Source: Macrophomina tecta
Lineage: Eukaryota; Ascomycota; Dothideomycetes; Botryosphaeriales; Botryosphaeriaceae
DNA: 64,000 bases
Assembly: GCA_024180945.1 (NCBI GenBank)
Contig: JAKSGN010000043.1
Coordinates: forward strand, 3,224,001-3,288,000
Reading direction: 5' to 3'
The translations under genes and the position numbers were made by a program. The notes below the pieces were generated by a model, which was not told where the DNA came from, did no database searches, and was given only the letters and a program-made list of their open reading frames with translations. The first letter of the stretch is position 1. Each line of letters starts with the position of its first letter. Shown in pieces: positions 10,246-21,704 of the stretch.

Positions 10246-11078
10246 ACAACCGCGACCGGAACAGCTGATATCAAAGCCTCAATAGCGTGGAGGAAAACGG
10301 CATGTCTATGGATCACACTGCGTAGCCCACTTCATGAAGGCCACATCTGCATGGCCAGTTGTATTTGAGCCAAGCAGAAGATGGCCTCGCAGCCGTGGAC
10401 CGCTCTGAATACTGGTGAAGCCCCGAGGATTGCTGGGATTTCATGGCTTCTTCGGAATGCCATGGTGTGTGTGCTTGCAATGAGTTTCCACGGAGAAACA
10501 TTTACGGCTGGCTAGAACGTGGTACTCGCGCTATTTTCGCTGGCTAATCTCAGTGGAAATATCGTGCAGCTTGCACCTATTTAATCAATTAACCCTACCC
10601 TGGAAACCCTTTTTTAAGATGTATCAGGTACCATGACGGATAATCAGGCACTCGCTCCCAGCCCCGAAGAAAAATTATTCGAGGCATACTCGTTCCCCGG
10701 AACGGAGCATTAAATTTCGCAACAACTAAGCGTACCTTCAGTATTACTAGGATAGCCTGTAAACCACGCTTCCCGGCCGCCTCGGCCTCCGAAAATGCCG
10801 ACCTCGCACACCCAATACGCCGATTTCCGCATCGGATAGGCTACCCTCGTGTTCCAGGCAGCCTCTCAGTCCGGACACGATGGCATCTCGCTTAGGATAA
10901 GCTATCAGGCGCTCGAAACGGGCCATTGGTCGCTATGGCATTTATTGACCCATGCATCCGAGAAAGATAAATCCAACAAACTTAGCCGAGGAATAGCATC
11001 GGATGCACCTTCCACAAAGGCAGGCTCAAAGTGCCAGCGCTCGCCTATTCCTCGCGTTCAGACAGAGTCCGACTCTTA
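10246..11078. other. Gap with no recognisable gene
   Basis: Moderately AT-rich, especially 10500-10760. Only short frames without motifs are present. Confidence 0.45.
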
Positions 11079-11179
11079 GGAAGCTTAGGGGATGCTTGGA
11101 AGCTTAGGGGATGCTTGGAAGCTTAGGGGATGCTTGGAAGCTTAGGGGATGCTTGGAAGCTTAGAGGGTGCTTGGAAGC
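11079..11179. repeat. 19-bp tandem repeat, about five copies
   Basis: The unit GCTTAGGGGATGCTTGGAA starts at 11083, 11102, 11121, 11140 and 11159. The first four are identical, the fifth has two changes, and a partial copy follows. Confidence 0.95.
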
Positions 11180-11659
11180 TCGCGCTAGGTATCTTATTAG
11201 GTCATCGCCTATCATGGTTCTCCTGCCAAGCGTCTCGTAGCTTATAATAGCTTGTTCATCATGTCCGAAAGCCAGGACAACCTCAGCCGCAAATTCGACG
11301 CCCCTCAGGTCCGGACTAGAGTACTCAAGCGATTCGACGAATTAAAGAGTACGCCCGGCGTAGAATGCGAGATCCGGATGAAAAGGGCCTCTTCGACGAG
11401 TTTGCAGCCAAGCTCCGAGAAGGCCACCGCGGAATGCCATGCAAGGGCGTGGTGATTGGTTGGGGGTGCGGGGGAACGGTGAAATGACCTCTTTATTTGA
11501 GATTCGTATCCTCCAGCCACGGGGTCGATAAACTCAATGCCGTCGAGACAAAAATTCCCTCAAATAAAGAGACCTTCTGAATCACTCTGGTACTGTCAGT
11601 ATCTACGATCTATCTCGGAATCTTAGGCTAAAGATAGTTAGTGACCAAGCGGTTATCGA
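11180..11659. other. Gap; inverted repeat at 11489-11501 / 11559-11571
   Basis: No domain is recognised. A 67-codon open frame at 11252-11455 starts in MSESQDNL but has no family I know. A 13-bp perfect inverted repeat CTCTTTATTTGAG / CTCAAATAAAGAG is separated by 57 bp and could fold as a hairpin. Confidence 0.45.
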
Positions 11660-11664
11660 TAGTG

Positions 11665-12108
11665 TGTTACGGCGCAGCCTGCACAGGGTGATGAAGGTAG
11701 GAACAGCCCCGCCGAAGGCGAGCAGAACCGAAGAGATGTGGGTCAGGGATCACGTGACTCCCACGATCAGTTGGACCCACTCGCCCAGAAATTGAGCAGG
11801 TCACCCCAACCGCTCAGTAGGACGGTCGCGATCAGTCACTAAGCGCAACACCTCCACTAAGCGTACAGATTATATACATTTCCGACTAGTATATAAACCA
11901 CACTCTTTAGATAGCTTTGACCTTTGTGGTCAACTTCAATAATAATTTAGCACATTATTAGTAACACGGCCTTCGCACGTAGTACTCAGTCTTATCACGT
12001 ATTTAACTTACTCTTACCCTCTTCTTATACCTACTTAAGGAAACCCTTCGATAGGTTTTCTCCCTCTTTGGTGTTTAGATTCTTAGAGGCAGAGGCCCGC
12101 TCGTTATA
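11665..12108 (+). repeat. 5' LTR of element 1 (444 bp)
   Basis: Starts TGTTACGGCGCAGCC and ends GCTCGTTATA, where the expected CA end has become TA by mutation. It has the same length as the 3' LTR. Its outer (left) half keeps unmutated bases, while its inner half is heavily C-to-T/G-to-A changed. Confidence 0.95.
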
Positions 12109-15100
12109 CTTTAACTATCTTTTTTATAAGGAGAGGAAGGTTCCGAGATTAAGTCTTATTAGATAAGGTATTACCCCCTAACGAGTTTAGAAAACAGCAA
12201 TAGCACTAGGATCTTAGATAGAGGTCGACCCGGCCGAGAGTTACGTTTAGGGTACCTAGGGGCCAGCTTAGCCCGCACAATAAACGGAGCCTACTAGAGC
12301 TAAGCTCTTATAGCTTATCGAGGAGCTAAAGGCTTAAAACGCTCGACTAATTAAGTATATAACAAAGCGGAGCGCTACTAAAGTTAAAGTAGCGGTACCC
12401 GAGAAGTTTAATAGAAATAGAAAGAAACTCTAATTATTTCTACTTTAGATATAACGCTACCTCTAGTTTAATTAAGCGCAATTCGATAGCGATACTAAGA
12501 AAGTGCTCTTCGTATTAACCTACCTTAGAGAAACAGCAGAGGTATAGATAGAACTATATCTTCGCGACTACTTAGCTAATAAATACTCTCTCGAAAAGAG
12601 ACGAGAAAAGACTAAGAAAATCTTCGATACCTATACGAGATTCGTAGATAACCTTAGGGCTACTTTTAATAATTAAGATAAAGTCCGCAAAGCCTCTAAC
12701 GATATTATAACCGTTAAATAACTAGAATCTATAGTTATCTACGTAACTAAGTTTTAATAGCTTATAGCCTACCTCGAATAGTTAGACGAGACTTTCCGCG
12801 ACCTCTTCTATAAAGGCCTAAAGAAAGAAGTTAAGAAGAATATAATTATCTACGAATACCTAACTACCTTCTAGAAGATAGTAGACCTTACGTCTTAGAT
12901 TAACGGTCGTATATACGAATAGAAGATAGGTTTCTGACTAGCTAATACCTCGAAACCTCGCCGCGAAAGAATAACCCTCGAAGGCGGAGACGCTATAGCC
13001 CTTAACGCGGCTAACCGATAGAATTCTAAGAAGGGCAATAACAATAGTCGAAACAATAATAAGAAACCTAAGAAACCTAACCCGAACTAAATAGACGAAT
13101 AAAATAGCGCTATAAGAATCGACTCTATATTATCTACGGTAGTAATAAGTACTTCTCTCCTAAGTATCCGTAAAACCCTTGTAATAAGAAAGAAGAAAAG
13201 CAGACCTCGAGCGCTTAGCGCGAAGTATCGATTATATCCCGCTAAGATAACTACGATACGCTATACTAGATAGCCTACTACGACGATAACTACTAGATAT
13301 ACTAAAGTAATAAAGATATATTAGAATAGTATTCCTATAAACCTCGATAATTCAGTATAATAACTAGGAACGAAGAAGTTATCGAAGCCGATAATATTAT
13401 TAATAGCTTTCTCTTAGACGAGGAACTCGTAAACAGCGAGACCGAAGAACTATATAACTTAATAAATAGCGAAGTAGAAGTTATACTAGACTCTATAACT
13501 CTTTTAAAACTTAAGCGCCTTGCCGCTAAGTATAGAATTAGCGCAGAAATAATAGATAAGAACGATTAACTCGCCTAGATAATCTAGATTTTCTATAAGA
13601 GAGAATTAGCCCTTATAATACTATAGATATAGCGCTAAGAGACCCTCTAGAAAACCCGAATCGAGTAAGATAGAAAGAAGTACGAACTTATTATTATAAA
13701 GAAAACTGCGCTCGTAATGCTCTATTATTAAGAAATAACTACTTAATAGTAAGTAGACTACGACTTTCTCTAAGAATTAGTAAGAATTCTTTACTAATAC
13801 GGTATGGTAACTATCTAGAATCGTATACTCTAGTAGATACTAAATAAGAAACTTAATATACTAGCTTTCTAATACTAGGTATAAAAGAATATAGTCTACT
13901 AGCGGAAATAGTTACGTGCTAATAAATAGACTAACTAGAAATAAGCATACCTTTAAGTTAATAAATAGAAAGACTATATATATAGTAAAGTCTACGGCTA
14001 TCCGAAGCTAAAAAACTAGACGGCCCTACGGTATTAGAATCGATCTAGGGGCTATAGTCTAGGTCCCTTTATATAGTATCATGTATATCGAATAAGGAAA
14101 TTCTTACCGGACTAAATCTTTAGAGATAATTTAAGATGAAAGAAACGCTTAATAAATATCCTATCTTAATACTAATCGATATAGGATCTAGCGGAAACTT
14201 TATATATAACGAGTTTATAGAATAATATAAAATCCTATACTAGAAAAAGAAAGAGCCATATCTACTTAGTAAATTTAATGGGAAAAGCTTAGTCTACGAA
14301 GAAGGCTAGATAAAAATAGAAACGAAAAAAGCAACCCTCTAAATTAAGAGCTATTAGAAGTAGATCTCTCTCGATATTTAAAGAATTCCCGGGCACGATA
14401 TTATTCTAGATATACCCTAGATCCGAATATAGAAACCTATCTTCGACTTTAGTAAAGAAGACGAAATAGTCTTCTAAGAAGAGATTAATAACCTCCTACG
14501 AAAATTCGGTTTATATATAGAAAACGAATTAATAAATACCCTATAACGACTCTTATCTACTATAAATCGAGAAGTAGCTAGCGTAAGGCCTAAGAGTGGT
14601 AGCTATATAGGTAACTCTAATAGTAGTATAAGTTAGAACTAGGACTACGACGTAGAAGACGAAGCCTTCTTAGTAAAATATAATTCTATCGCAGGAATAA
14701 GCCCTACTAAGCGAAATAATACCCTCGAATTATTAGAAGAAATGCAAGACTTAAACGATAGTATAAAACCTAGCGTCGATAGTATTAACGGCGACCTTAA
14801 GAAAAGCCTAAGACAGGACTAGAACTATAGTATATAAAACACCGCCTCCTCGGTAAAATATAGTGCCTTAAGCGGAGTAAGCCCTACCGAGTTAAGTATT
14901 CCTAAAAATTAAATACAACACTTATTACGAAGAACTACGCGGAGAAAGCGTAAGACTAAAAGTAAGACTTTACGAAAGTAATTAGCAGCTATAGAACCTC
15001 TTATAGATATATAGATAATCTTAAGAGAGGTATTTAGGTGTATACAACGCTAAGAATAATAGGTCTACCTTATATATATTAAACCCTTACCGGCGGTGTA

Positions 15101-15830
15101 ATAGAGAGCACTAGCCAGGGCCTAATAAGAAGAACTAAAGAATAAGAACTATCTAACTCCTATTAGAGAAGACGATTCTACGAGAATTAAGAGAGGATAA
15201 TATAGTAGTTTAAAGATATAGTAGCGGCTATAAGAAATACCTCTAATTCTAAAAATAAAAACGGTACCCGAAGAGTATTAGAACTTAGTTACCGTTTACT
15301 AAAAAAGAGAAAAGGGAGACTTGCCTAAATATTAACTATAGAACTACGAGATTCCGCTTAAGCTAGAAACGAAACTAGCTTATAAGCCTATCTATTTCTT
15401 ATCGAAAAAGAAAATAGAGGCCTTAAAGAAATATATTAAGAAAAACCTCGAACGAGAATATATTTAACTATTAACATTATTAGCCGAATATCCGATCCTC
15501 TTCGTTTCTAAGAAAAATAGTAAGTTACGCCTCTATATCGACTATTAACAACTTAACGATATTATAATTAAGAACTAATACCCGCTTTTATATATTAACG
15601 AGCTCCAGGACAAGTTAGGGAATATAAAGTACTTTATAAAACTAGACCTTAGGAACGATTATTACCTAGTTAGAATTAAAGAAGGGGAAGAATAGAAGAC
15701 CGCCTTTAGAACAAGACTAAGACTCTACGAGTATATAGTAATACTATTTAGGCTTACTAACGCGCTAGTAACCTTTTAGAATCTAGTTAATAATACGCTA
15801 CGCGAGTACTTAAATATCTTCTATATAGCT

Positions 15831-15854
15831 TATCTCGACGATATCCTTATCTTT
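15831..15854 (+). other. RT active-site box of element 1 (YLDDILIF)
   Basis: Eight consecutive codons read Tyr-Leu-Asp-Asp-Ile-Leu-Ile-Phe, the metal-binding box of Ty3/gypsy reverse transcriptase. The aspartates survive although the surrounding frame is full of stops. Confidence 0.9.
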
Positions 15855-16820
15855 TTAGAAACCCTTAAGAAATATAAGAAGTATATTAGAAAGATTCTAG
15901 AGATACTTTAAGTAAAGAATCTTACTATTATACTAGATAAGTACTTCTAGCATACCTAGAAAGTAAAATTCCTAGGCTTTATTATTACCCCCGGACATAT
16001 CGGTATAGACGACTCGAAACTAGACTCTATTAGAGAATAGCTAGTACTAAAAACGATTAAGAAAGTATAGTTCTTTCTTAGATTTATAAACTTCTATAAA
16101 AAGTTTATCTAGAACTACTTAAAGATTATAAAATCTTTAACGCGACTTACTTAGAAGAAGTATAGCTTCTAATAGAGAGACGATTAGTAGTAAGCCTTTA
16201 ATTCGCTAAAACGAATATTTTGCGAAGCACCCGTCTTAGGAATATATGATCCCGATAAACTAATTGAAGTAGAGACTAATACGTTAGAATTCGCCCTAGG
16301 AGCATATCTTAGCCAGCCTAACGATAAAGGTAGATAGTATCTAATCGCGTTCTATTTAAGAAAGTTTACCCCGGCCGAGCTTAACTACGATACTTATAAT
16401 AAAGAGCTCTTAGCCATCGTCTTAGTATTTAAGTACTAGAGACACTACCTAGAAGAAGCCAACTAATAGATAATAGTATATTACGACTATTAGAATCTTA
16501 TACGCTTTACCACGACTAAAGAGCTAAACCGATAACAGATTCGCTAGTTATAAGAATTAGTATTCTATAATTTTAAGATTATATATAGAAAAGATATAGA
16601 TAACGCCGCCGCTAACGCGCTTAGCAGAAGAATAGACTATATAAAAGATAGAATCGAGCCGCAACCTATAGTATTATAATAGATAAGCGATAAATCGCTT
16701 ACTCTTACTAGATAGTCTTTTCTAATACTTCGTATCGAGTTAAACCCGTGGCATTAAAAGATTCGAGAAGTATACGCTTAGAACTCCTTCGCGTAGGAAC
16801 TTTTAGCGCTTAAGAACGAC

Positions 16821-17300
16821 CCGCTGTTGTAGGGCAGAAGGCAGGCAAGCTGGTTAAGGCGAGAATAGTTCTTCTCATATAAAGGACAGGACTTTGAGGG
16901 GCGGCTCAAGGGGAGGGCTCTGATTGGCGCATCAGAAGGAGGCCCTCCACCACAAGCAGACTTCACAACACGGCTACGGGAGCACAACAGGAACAACGAC
17001 AACGGGCAACGTTCACCAGCGCGGAACGAAGCAGGACAACCCTCATTGGGAGGGAGTTCAACCAACGGGCACTACTTCGCGGCGCACTTACGGGGTGCGT
17101 GGAAGCGGTGATTCTTCTTCTTCTTTTGGAACAGGTTCTTTTGGTTTTGGTATTCTACTCGATCGCCTACGAGACGCTGTATAATGGAGTCGTTTTGGAC
17201 CCTTCTTTTACCCCTCCTTGCCTCTCACACGGTTCTAGCCGCCTTTGCCCTCTGGCTCACTGGACGCTCTTTTGCGGAGCGTCCCTCCCGTCAACACCGC
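16821..17300 (-). mobile_element. Unmutated insertion (putative 472-bp solo LTR) inside element 1
   Basis: Element 2 shows the empty site as GACCCGCGTATTAC. In element 1 the same place is split, leaving CCGC on both sides (16821-16824 and 17297-17300) around 16825-17296. The insert has TGTTG...CAACA ends. Read on the minus strand, it shares the block CTCCCCTTGAGCCGCC with the LTR relic at 20097. Its GC content is normal and it lacks the C-to-T/G-to-A damage of its host, so it came after the RIP episode. A 4-bp duplication is shorter than the usual 5 bp; a fifth base would need one mismatch. Confidence 0.75.
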
Positions 17301-18481
17301 GTATTACTTAAAATAGAAAAGAAACACTTCTCTTTAAAGAATTAATCTATATCTCGATAAGACTACGAGAAGCACTCGTTAAGAATATATATATAGTACC
17401 CGCGTATAGATATTAGGGTATCGATAAAATGACTAAGAGGATTACGCAAAACTTCTACTTTCCGGGATTACGAAAAATAGTCCAGCGTATAGTTTCGTAA
17501 TATAATCTTTATATCTAAAGTAAAGCCGTAATATACGCTCCGTACGGATATTTATAACCCCTAGAAGCTCTAGAACGACTATAGTAATAGGTTACGCTAG
17601 ACTTTATTATAAAGCTACTAAGGTCTAGAGATCCGCTTATAGAAGTTAAGTTCGACTCGATCCTAGTCTTTATTAATAGACTTACGAAGTACGTATACTT
17701 CTTACCCTACCTCGAAGCATTAAATATAGAATAGCTAGCCTATACGTTTCTCCGATATATCTTCGCGGATTACGAAATGCCAGAAGTATTAGTCTCAGAT
17801 AGAAATAAGCTAATAAGATTAGAATTTTAGTAAACGCTTATACGCTAGCTTAGAGTAAAGAATAAACTCTCTATAATAGTATACGCGTAAACCAACGGCT
17901 AGATAGAACGGATAAACCGGACTCTTAAGTAATATCTCCGCTATTATATTAACTATCTATAGAATAACTAGGCTATATAGCTACCTATAGTATAATTCTT
18001 CTATAACAGCGCTAAATAAGAGTTAATTAACGTATCCCCGTTCTTTATTAACTATAGGTTCGAACTAGACGCGTATAAAGAAGCTATTCTAAGTAGAAAA
18101 TTAGCCTAGAAAGGCGTTCTTAAGGCCGAGTAGCTAAGAGAACTATATAAAGCTATTAGTCTCGACCTCGAATACGTACGAATTATAATATCTAAATACT
18201 ATAACAGACGGCACTAGGCGGCACCGAACCTTAAAAGAGGGAATAAAGTATACCTCCTTACGAAAAATATTAAATTAAAATGACTAAGCGATAAATTAGA
18301 TTTTAAGAAAATCGATCCATTCGAAATTATAGAAAAACTCGGAGAAGTTACGTATCTATTTAAATTACCTAATACACGGATAAATTCTATCTTTTACGTA
18401 GTAATACTCGAGCCAGCACTAGAAAACGCCACTATCCCAGAAACTTAGAAAGAGATTATACCGGAAAACCCTAACGCTAAA

Positions 18482-18615
18482 AAAGACTAGTACCTAGTCG
18501 AGAAGATTCTAGACTATAAACAATTCGGTCGTTAGCTTAAATATCTCGTTAAATGGGAAGGTTACGGGAATAAAGACAACTAGTAGATGCTAAAGAATAA
18601 TATATACCTAGACCT
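18482..18615 (+). other. Chromodomain of element 1 integrase
   Basis: Frame reads YLVEKILDYKQFGR, stop, then KYLVKWEGYGNKDN followed by two stops. This is the chromodomain pattern with aromatic residues and the VKWEGY core. The stops sit where Gln or Trp codons are expected and fit C-to-T or G-to-A changes. Confidence 0.85.
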
Positions 18616-18649
18616 TATTACGGAATTCCATCGCTAGAACCCTAACCTC

Positions 18650-19448
18650 CCGCGGAAACGAGGCCGTTCTTAAGCGAGAACAACGGAAGACCCTCGAGAG
18701 CCGTAACATCCCACACTAGGAACGGTAATAAACGAGTAGGATTTACCGGCCTAGAAGAACGCGGAGACCTCGCGCTAGCTATAGGCTCGCTAGTAGACTC
18801 GGCAGTATAGCCTTCTACGGCGTAGCAGACCCCACCGTCGCGTAACGTAGCCGTTTTAACGCGGACGGACCCTTAGAACCTTTAGGGTTAAAATCGTTCC
18901 CCTTATTCGCCGCTAACGCAGCTAGAAGCTCCTCCGCCTTACGACGATTATACTCGCTTAGCGTATCTAGACTACCCGACTTAGAAAGAAGAGCCTTATA
19001 ACTACGCTCTTCTAATAATCGCTAATTCTTGCGCAACCGCTCTAACCGGGTAGTAGTAGTACCTAACTCTTTTTACTAATAGCTTAACGCCTCTTATAAA
19101 CGATTTAGCTTAGCTAGAAAAGTAAGAAACTTCTCGTATACCTCGGTCTCTTTAGCTTTTAACTTCTCTTACTCCCGCCGAAGACTTAAGGCTAGCGATA
19201 ATTAGCAAAAATCCGACTAATAAAATAAAAAGGAACGTATTCCCGAAGAGCGATATCTTTTTCGTATTACACATCGTTACACCCTTCGCAATATAAGCCC
19301 CGTAACGATTATAGTTCGGAGTAACTTTGCAAACCGTACCGTTCAACTTATAATCGAAATAAGAACGCGATAAAGGTAAGGAAACCGACTCTACTAAGGC
19401 TACTAAACGATGGCGCTTCTTAGTCGTATCCCGTTTCCGTTTAGACAT
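18650..19448 (-). pseudogene. Antisense frame of element 1: Cys cluster plus coiled-coil-like region (RIP-damaged)
   Basis: On the strand opposite pol, an ATG at 19448 opens MSKRKRDTTKKRHRLVALV and then a segment containing YFDYKLNGTVCKV, NYNRYGAYIAK and VTMC. Several Tyr codons are TAC/TAT where TGC/TGT would make a regular Cys pattern, which is the expected RIP change. The frame later loses integrity, but its downstream part reads as Lys/Glu/Leu-rich helices, ending before about 18660. The ATG is 98 bp from the 3' LTR edge at 19547. Element 2 has a frame in the same place, orientation and spacing. Function unknown; a zinc-binding plus coiled-coil architecture would suit a DNA-binding regulator. 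Confidence 0.55.
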
Positions 19449-19532
19449 AGTAGACTTACGGAAGAAAAGCAATCCTAGAAGAAAATACAGGGAAATAGGT
19501 AATACGAATAAATCTTCGGGCCGAAGATCCTT

Positions 19533-19546
19533 AAGGGGGGGGATAG
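19533..19546 (+). promoter_or_regulatory. Polypurine tract of element 1
   Basis: A purine run AAGGGGGGGGATAG lies directly against the 3' LTR start at 19547, where plus-strand DNA synthesis of an LTR retrotransposon is primed. The matching tract in element 2 (minus strand, 42394-42407) ends in the same GGGGGAATAG form. Confidence 0.75.
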
Positions 19547-19990
19547 TATTACGGCGCAGCCTATACAGGGTAATAAAGGTAGGAACAGCCCCGCCGAAGG
19601 CGAGTAGAACCGAAGAGATATGGGTTAGGGATTACGTGACTCCCACGATTAGTTAGACCCACTCGCCCAGAAATTAAGCAGGTTACCCTAACCGCTCAGT
19701 AGGACGGTCGCGATTAGTTACTAAGCGCAACACCTCCACTAAGCGTATAGATTGTATGTATTTCCTACTAGTATATAAACTACACTCTTTAGATAGCTTT
19801 GACCTTTGTGGTTAACTTTAATAACAATTTAGTATATTGTTAGTAACACGGCCTTCGCACGCAGTGCTTAGTCTCATTACGTGTTCGACTTGCTCTCACC
19901 CTCTTCTTGTACCCACTCAAGGAAACCCTTTGATAGGTTTTCTTCCTCTTTGGTGTTTGGATCCTTAGAGGCAGAGGCCCGCTCGTTATA
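19547..19990 (+). repeat. 3' LTR of element 1 (444 bp)
   Basis: Same length as the 5' LTR. It starts TATTACGGCG, with G changed to A in the normal TGTTACGG end. Its inner (left) part is mutated and its outer (right) part is clean, the mirror image of the 5' LTR. Confidence 0.95.
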
Positions 19991-20096
19991 TAGTGCTAAC
20001 ATCGCGGCTTGCTGGCGAGGATGTGCTGAAACGGCAACTTTACGAGTGTTGTAGCTAGACTACTTCACTCCACCACTATATTGCTAACTTAACTAG

Positions 20097-20241
20097 TGTT
20101 GGAGTATTACGTGTGTGTACAATAAGCTTTATCTTAATCACGGAAGAGGACGGATAAGAGGCCTCCCCTTGAGCCGCCCTCTCAGTCCTCATGCCACTCA
20201 TTCACAATTGATGGCATCATCACCAAATCCAACAGCATAAC
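20097..20241 (+). mobile_element. Small LTR relic, TGTTGGA...TCCAACA family
   Basis: Starts TGTTGGAGTATTACG and reaches ATCCAACA at 20234. It is clearly homologous, inverted, to 22498-22636: shared blocks include CACGGAAGA, CTCAGTC and GCCACTCATTC. With the CA end at 20234 no target duplication is found. The flank ACTAG at 20092-20096 recurs at 20242-20246, so the copy may extend seven bases past the usual end. Confidence 0.65.
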
Positions 20242-20312
20242 ACTAGCTCTCCCGTGGCCGCTAGACCGGTTTTTGGTCCAACCGAGGCGGCGAGGTCCGG
20301 CCGGCTCTCAAA

Positions 20313-20895
20313 TGCAACACGGCCTCCGCACACGCAGTGCTCAGCTACTTCATCCTATCCACTTTGCTCTTGGGTTTTTGGACTTACTTAAAGAAAAAGA
20401 AGAGGCTCGCTGTTGAACACAGGTCATCGCCAGTAAAATCGCGGAATCGAACGCCCGGTACCACGGGTGGCTGGGGGATCCGCAGGACGAAGAAAAGTTT
20501 TAAAATAGTTCGACTGAGCAACAATACGACAAACGAATCAACTACGAATAGTATACTTCATAAGAACTTATCTAGCATGGACTGGCGTAAAGTTAAAACG
20601 CTACTCTAGTTCTGAGCTCGTATTATCGTGTGAGAGCTAGACTAAGCTTGGTGCGTTTACCGCTAGTGGTCCTCGAATACGACAAATTGTAAATTTACTA
20701 GGAATACGTGCTCGAGCCCGAACTTGCCGCCTAAACTAAAAGCTCTACGGATTATCTCATGCCGATTATAAAACCTCGCTAGTACAAACGCTTTAGACTA
20801 AAGCTAACTACTAAGAGTGCTTTGCGTCCGAGCCAGTTACAAGACTAGACAATAGAGATGACTAGCCTTAATCTGTCCAAGCGTCTACATTCGAA
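20313..20895 (+). other. Degenerate LTR-like sequence, otherwise no gene
   Basis: 20313-20350 reads CAACACGGCCTCCGCACACG and then GCAGTGCTCAG, close to the middle of the chromovirus LTR, so a diverged LTR fragment is likely. From there to the secreted-protein promoter I see no coding sequence or clear repeat. Confidence 0.4.
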
Positions 20896-20904
20896 TATAT
20901 AAAG
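20896..20904 (+). promoter_or_regulatory. TATA box of the secreted-protein gene
   Basis: TATATAAAG lies 69 bp upstream of the ATG at 20973 and is followed by a pyrimidine-rich leader, a normal fungal core promoter arrangement. Confidence 0.6.
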
Positions 20905-20972
20905 CACCGTTTGGCAACATCAATATTTCATCTTCATCCCCACCTGGCCACCCTATCGACACATCATCAGCG

Positions 20973-21704
20973 ATGCGCACTTTTAATTTTATCCTCTCGG
21001 GGGTTCTTGCCTTCCTCGGTGCCTCCGTTATCACCGTCAATGGTGCCGCCGTGCCTTCTCTTAGCAAGGCCGACACTATTGAAGAAAATATATCAAGTCA
21101 GGATAGTAGCAATCCTCGATAATGCGTTAACTAACGGCTTGCAGACGGATATTTCAGCCTTCCCAGTGTCAAAGAATATCCAAAAATAGACGCTGAACCC
21201 GAACTCTCTGCGAAAACCGAGCACCTAGCAGCTCCCCCATACACCACGCGAGATGTGTCGTCGACCGACAATTCGGTGTATGAGCGAGACCTTCTCGAGA
21301 AAAGACTGATCCATTTCCGACGTGTTGTCAACTTGACTCTTAAGCACGCCGTTCATGGAGCTGTTGGCAGCTTTAAGTGGGTCATTACCGTAGCTTTCGA
21401 TGGCGTCAACACCCTTCAAACGCAGTTTCTCAATGGAGAATCATCTGCTGGGACCTCATTCCACACTGAACATTTCGAAATCGATCAAAAATTCAGCAAT
21501 GGCGTCGACGGCGTAATCCAGGGTGCATTCCTTGTCGACACCCCGCAGGGAGATTTCAGGTTAAGGTTAAGGTGGGAAGAGTTCTTATCGACCACGACGG
21601 CCAGCATTAACGAAGTCACAAACTTCTGGTGCGCATTTTTACTACCTGGCGGAGAAGAAGGCTTAACCCAAGGCGACTTCTCGTTTACGATGAATGTTGG
21701 GTAG
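20973..21704 (+). CDS. Small secreted protein of unknown family, 227 aa (candidate effector)
   Basis: Exons 20973-21096 and 21145-21704 are joined by a 48-nt intron with GTCAGG at the 5' end, a CTAAC branch site, and GCAG at the 3' end; phase closes exactly. The first 24 residues, from MRTFNFILSG to the SVITVNG/AAVP junction, form a signal peptide. A pro-like region follows, then YERDLLEKR (ending about residue 106), a plausible Kex2 cleavage site. The remaining ~120 residues (FRRVVNLTLKHAV...SFTMNVG) alternate polar and hydrophobic residues like a beta-rich domain, with one Cys only. I recognise no family. It is intact and free of RIP stops although LTR relics lie within 1 kb on both sides. 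The weakest point is the non-consensus 5' splice site; skipping it would stop the protein at about 49 residues. Confidence 0.6.

Larger units (their letters stand above)
11660..19995 (+). mobile_element. Complete Ty3/gypsy chromovirus, RIP-inactivated (element 1)
   Basis: The element spans 11665-19990 (8326 bp) between perfect TAGTG target duplications at 11660-11664 and 19991-19995. Order: 5' LTR 11665-12108, gag-like region about 12230-13100, protease/RT, the RT catalytic box YLDDILIF at 15831-15854, RNase H about 16250-16460, integrase about 17410-18050, chromodomain 18482-18615 (KYLVKWEGYG), an antisense frame 18650-19448, a purine tract just before 19547, and 3' LTR 19547-19990. TAA and TAG stops occur throughout all coding parts. 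Most sites where an active element would have CA now read TA, the RIP signature. Chromodomain presence places it in the chromovirus clade, which tends to target heterochromatin. Confidence 0.95.

Noticed and set aside
20440..20490. tRNA-like T-loop word (GCGTTCGATTCC on the minus strand)
   Set aside because: No acceptor stem, anticodon arm or A box can be built around it.
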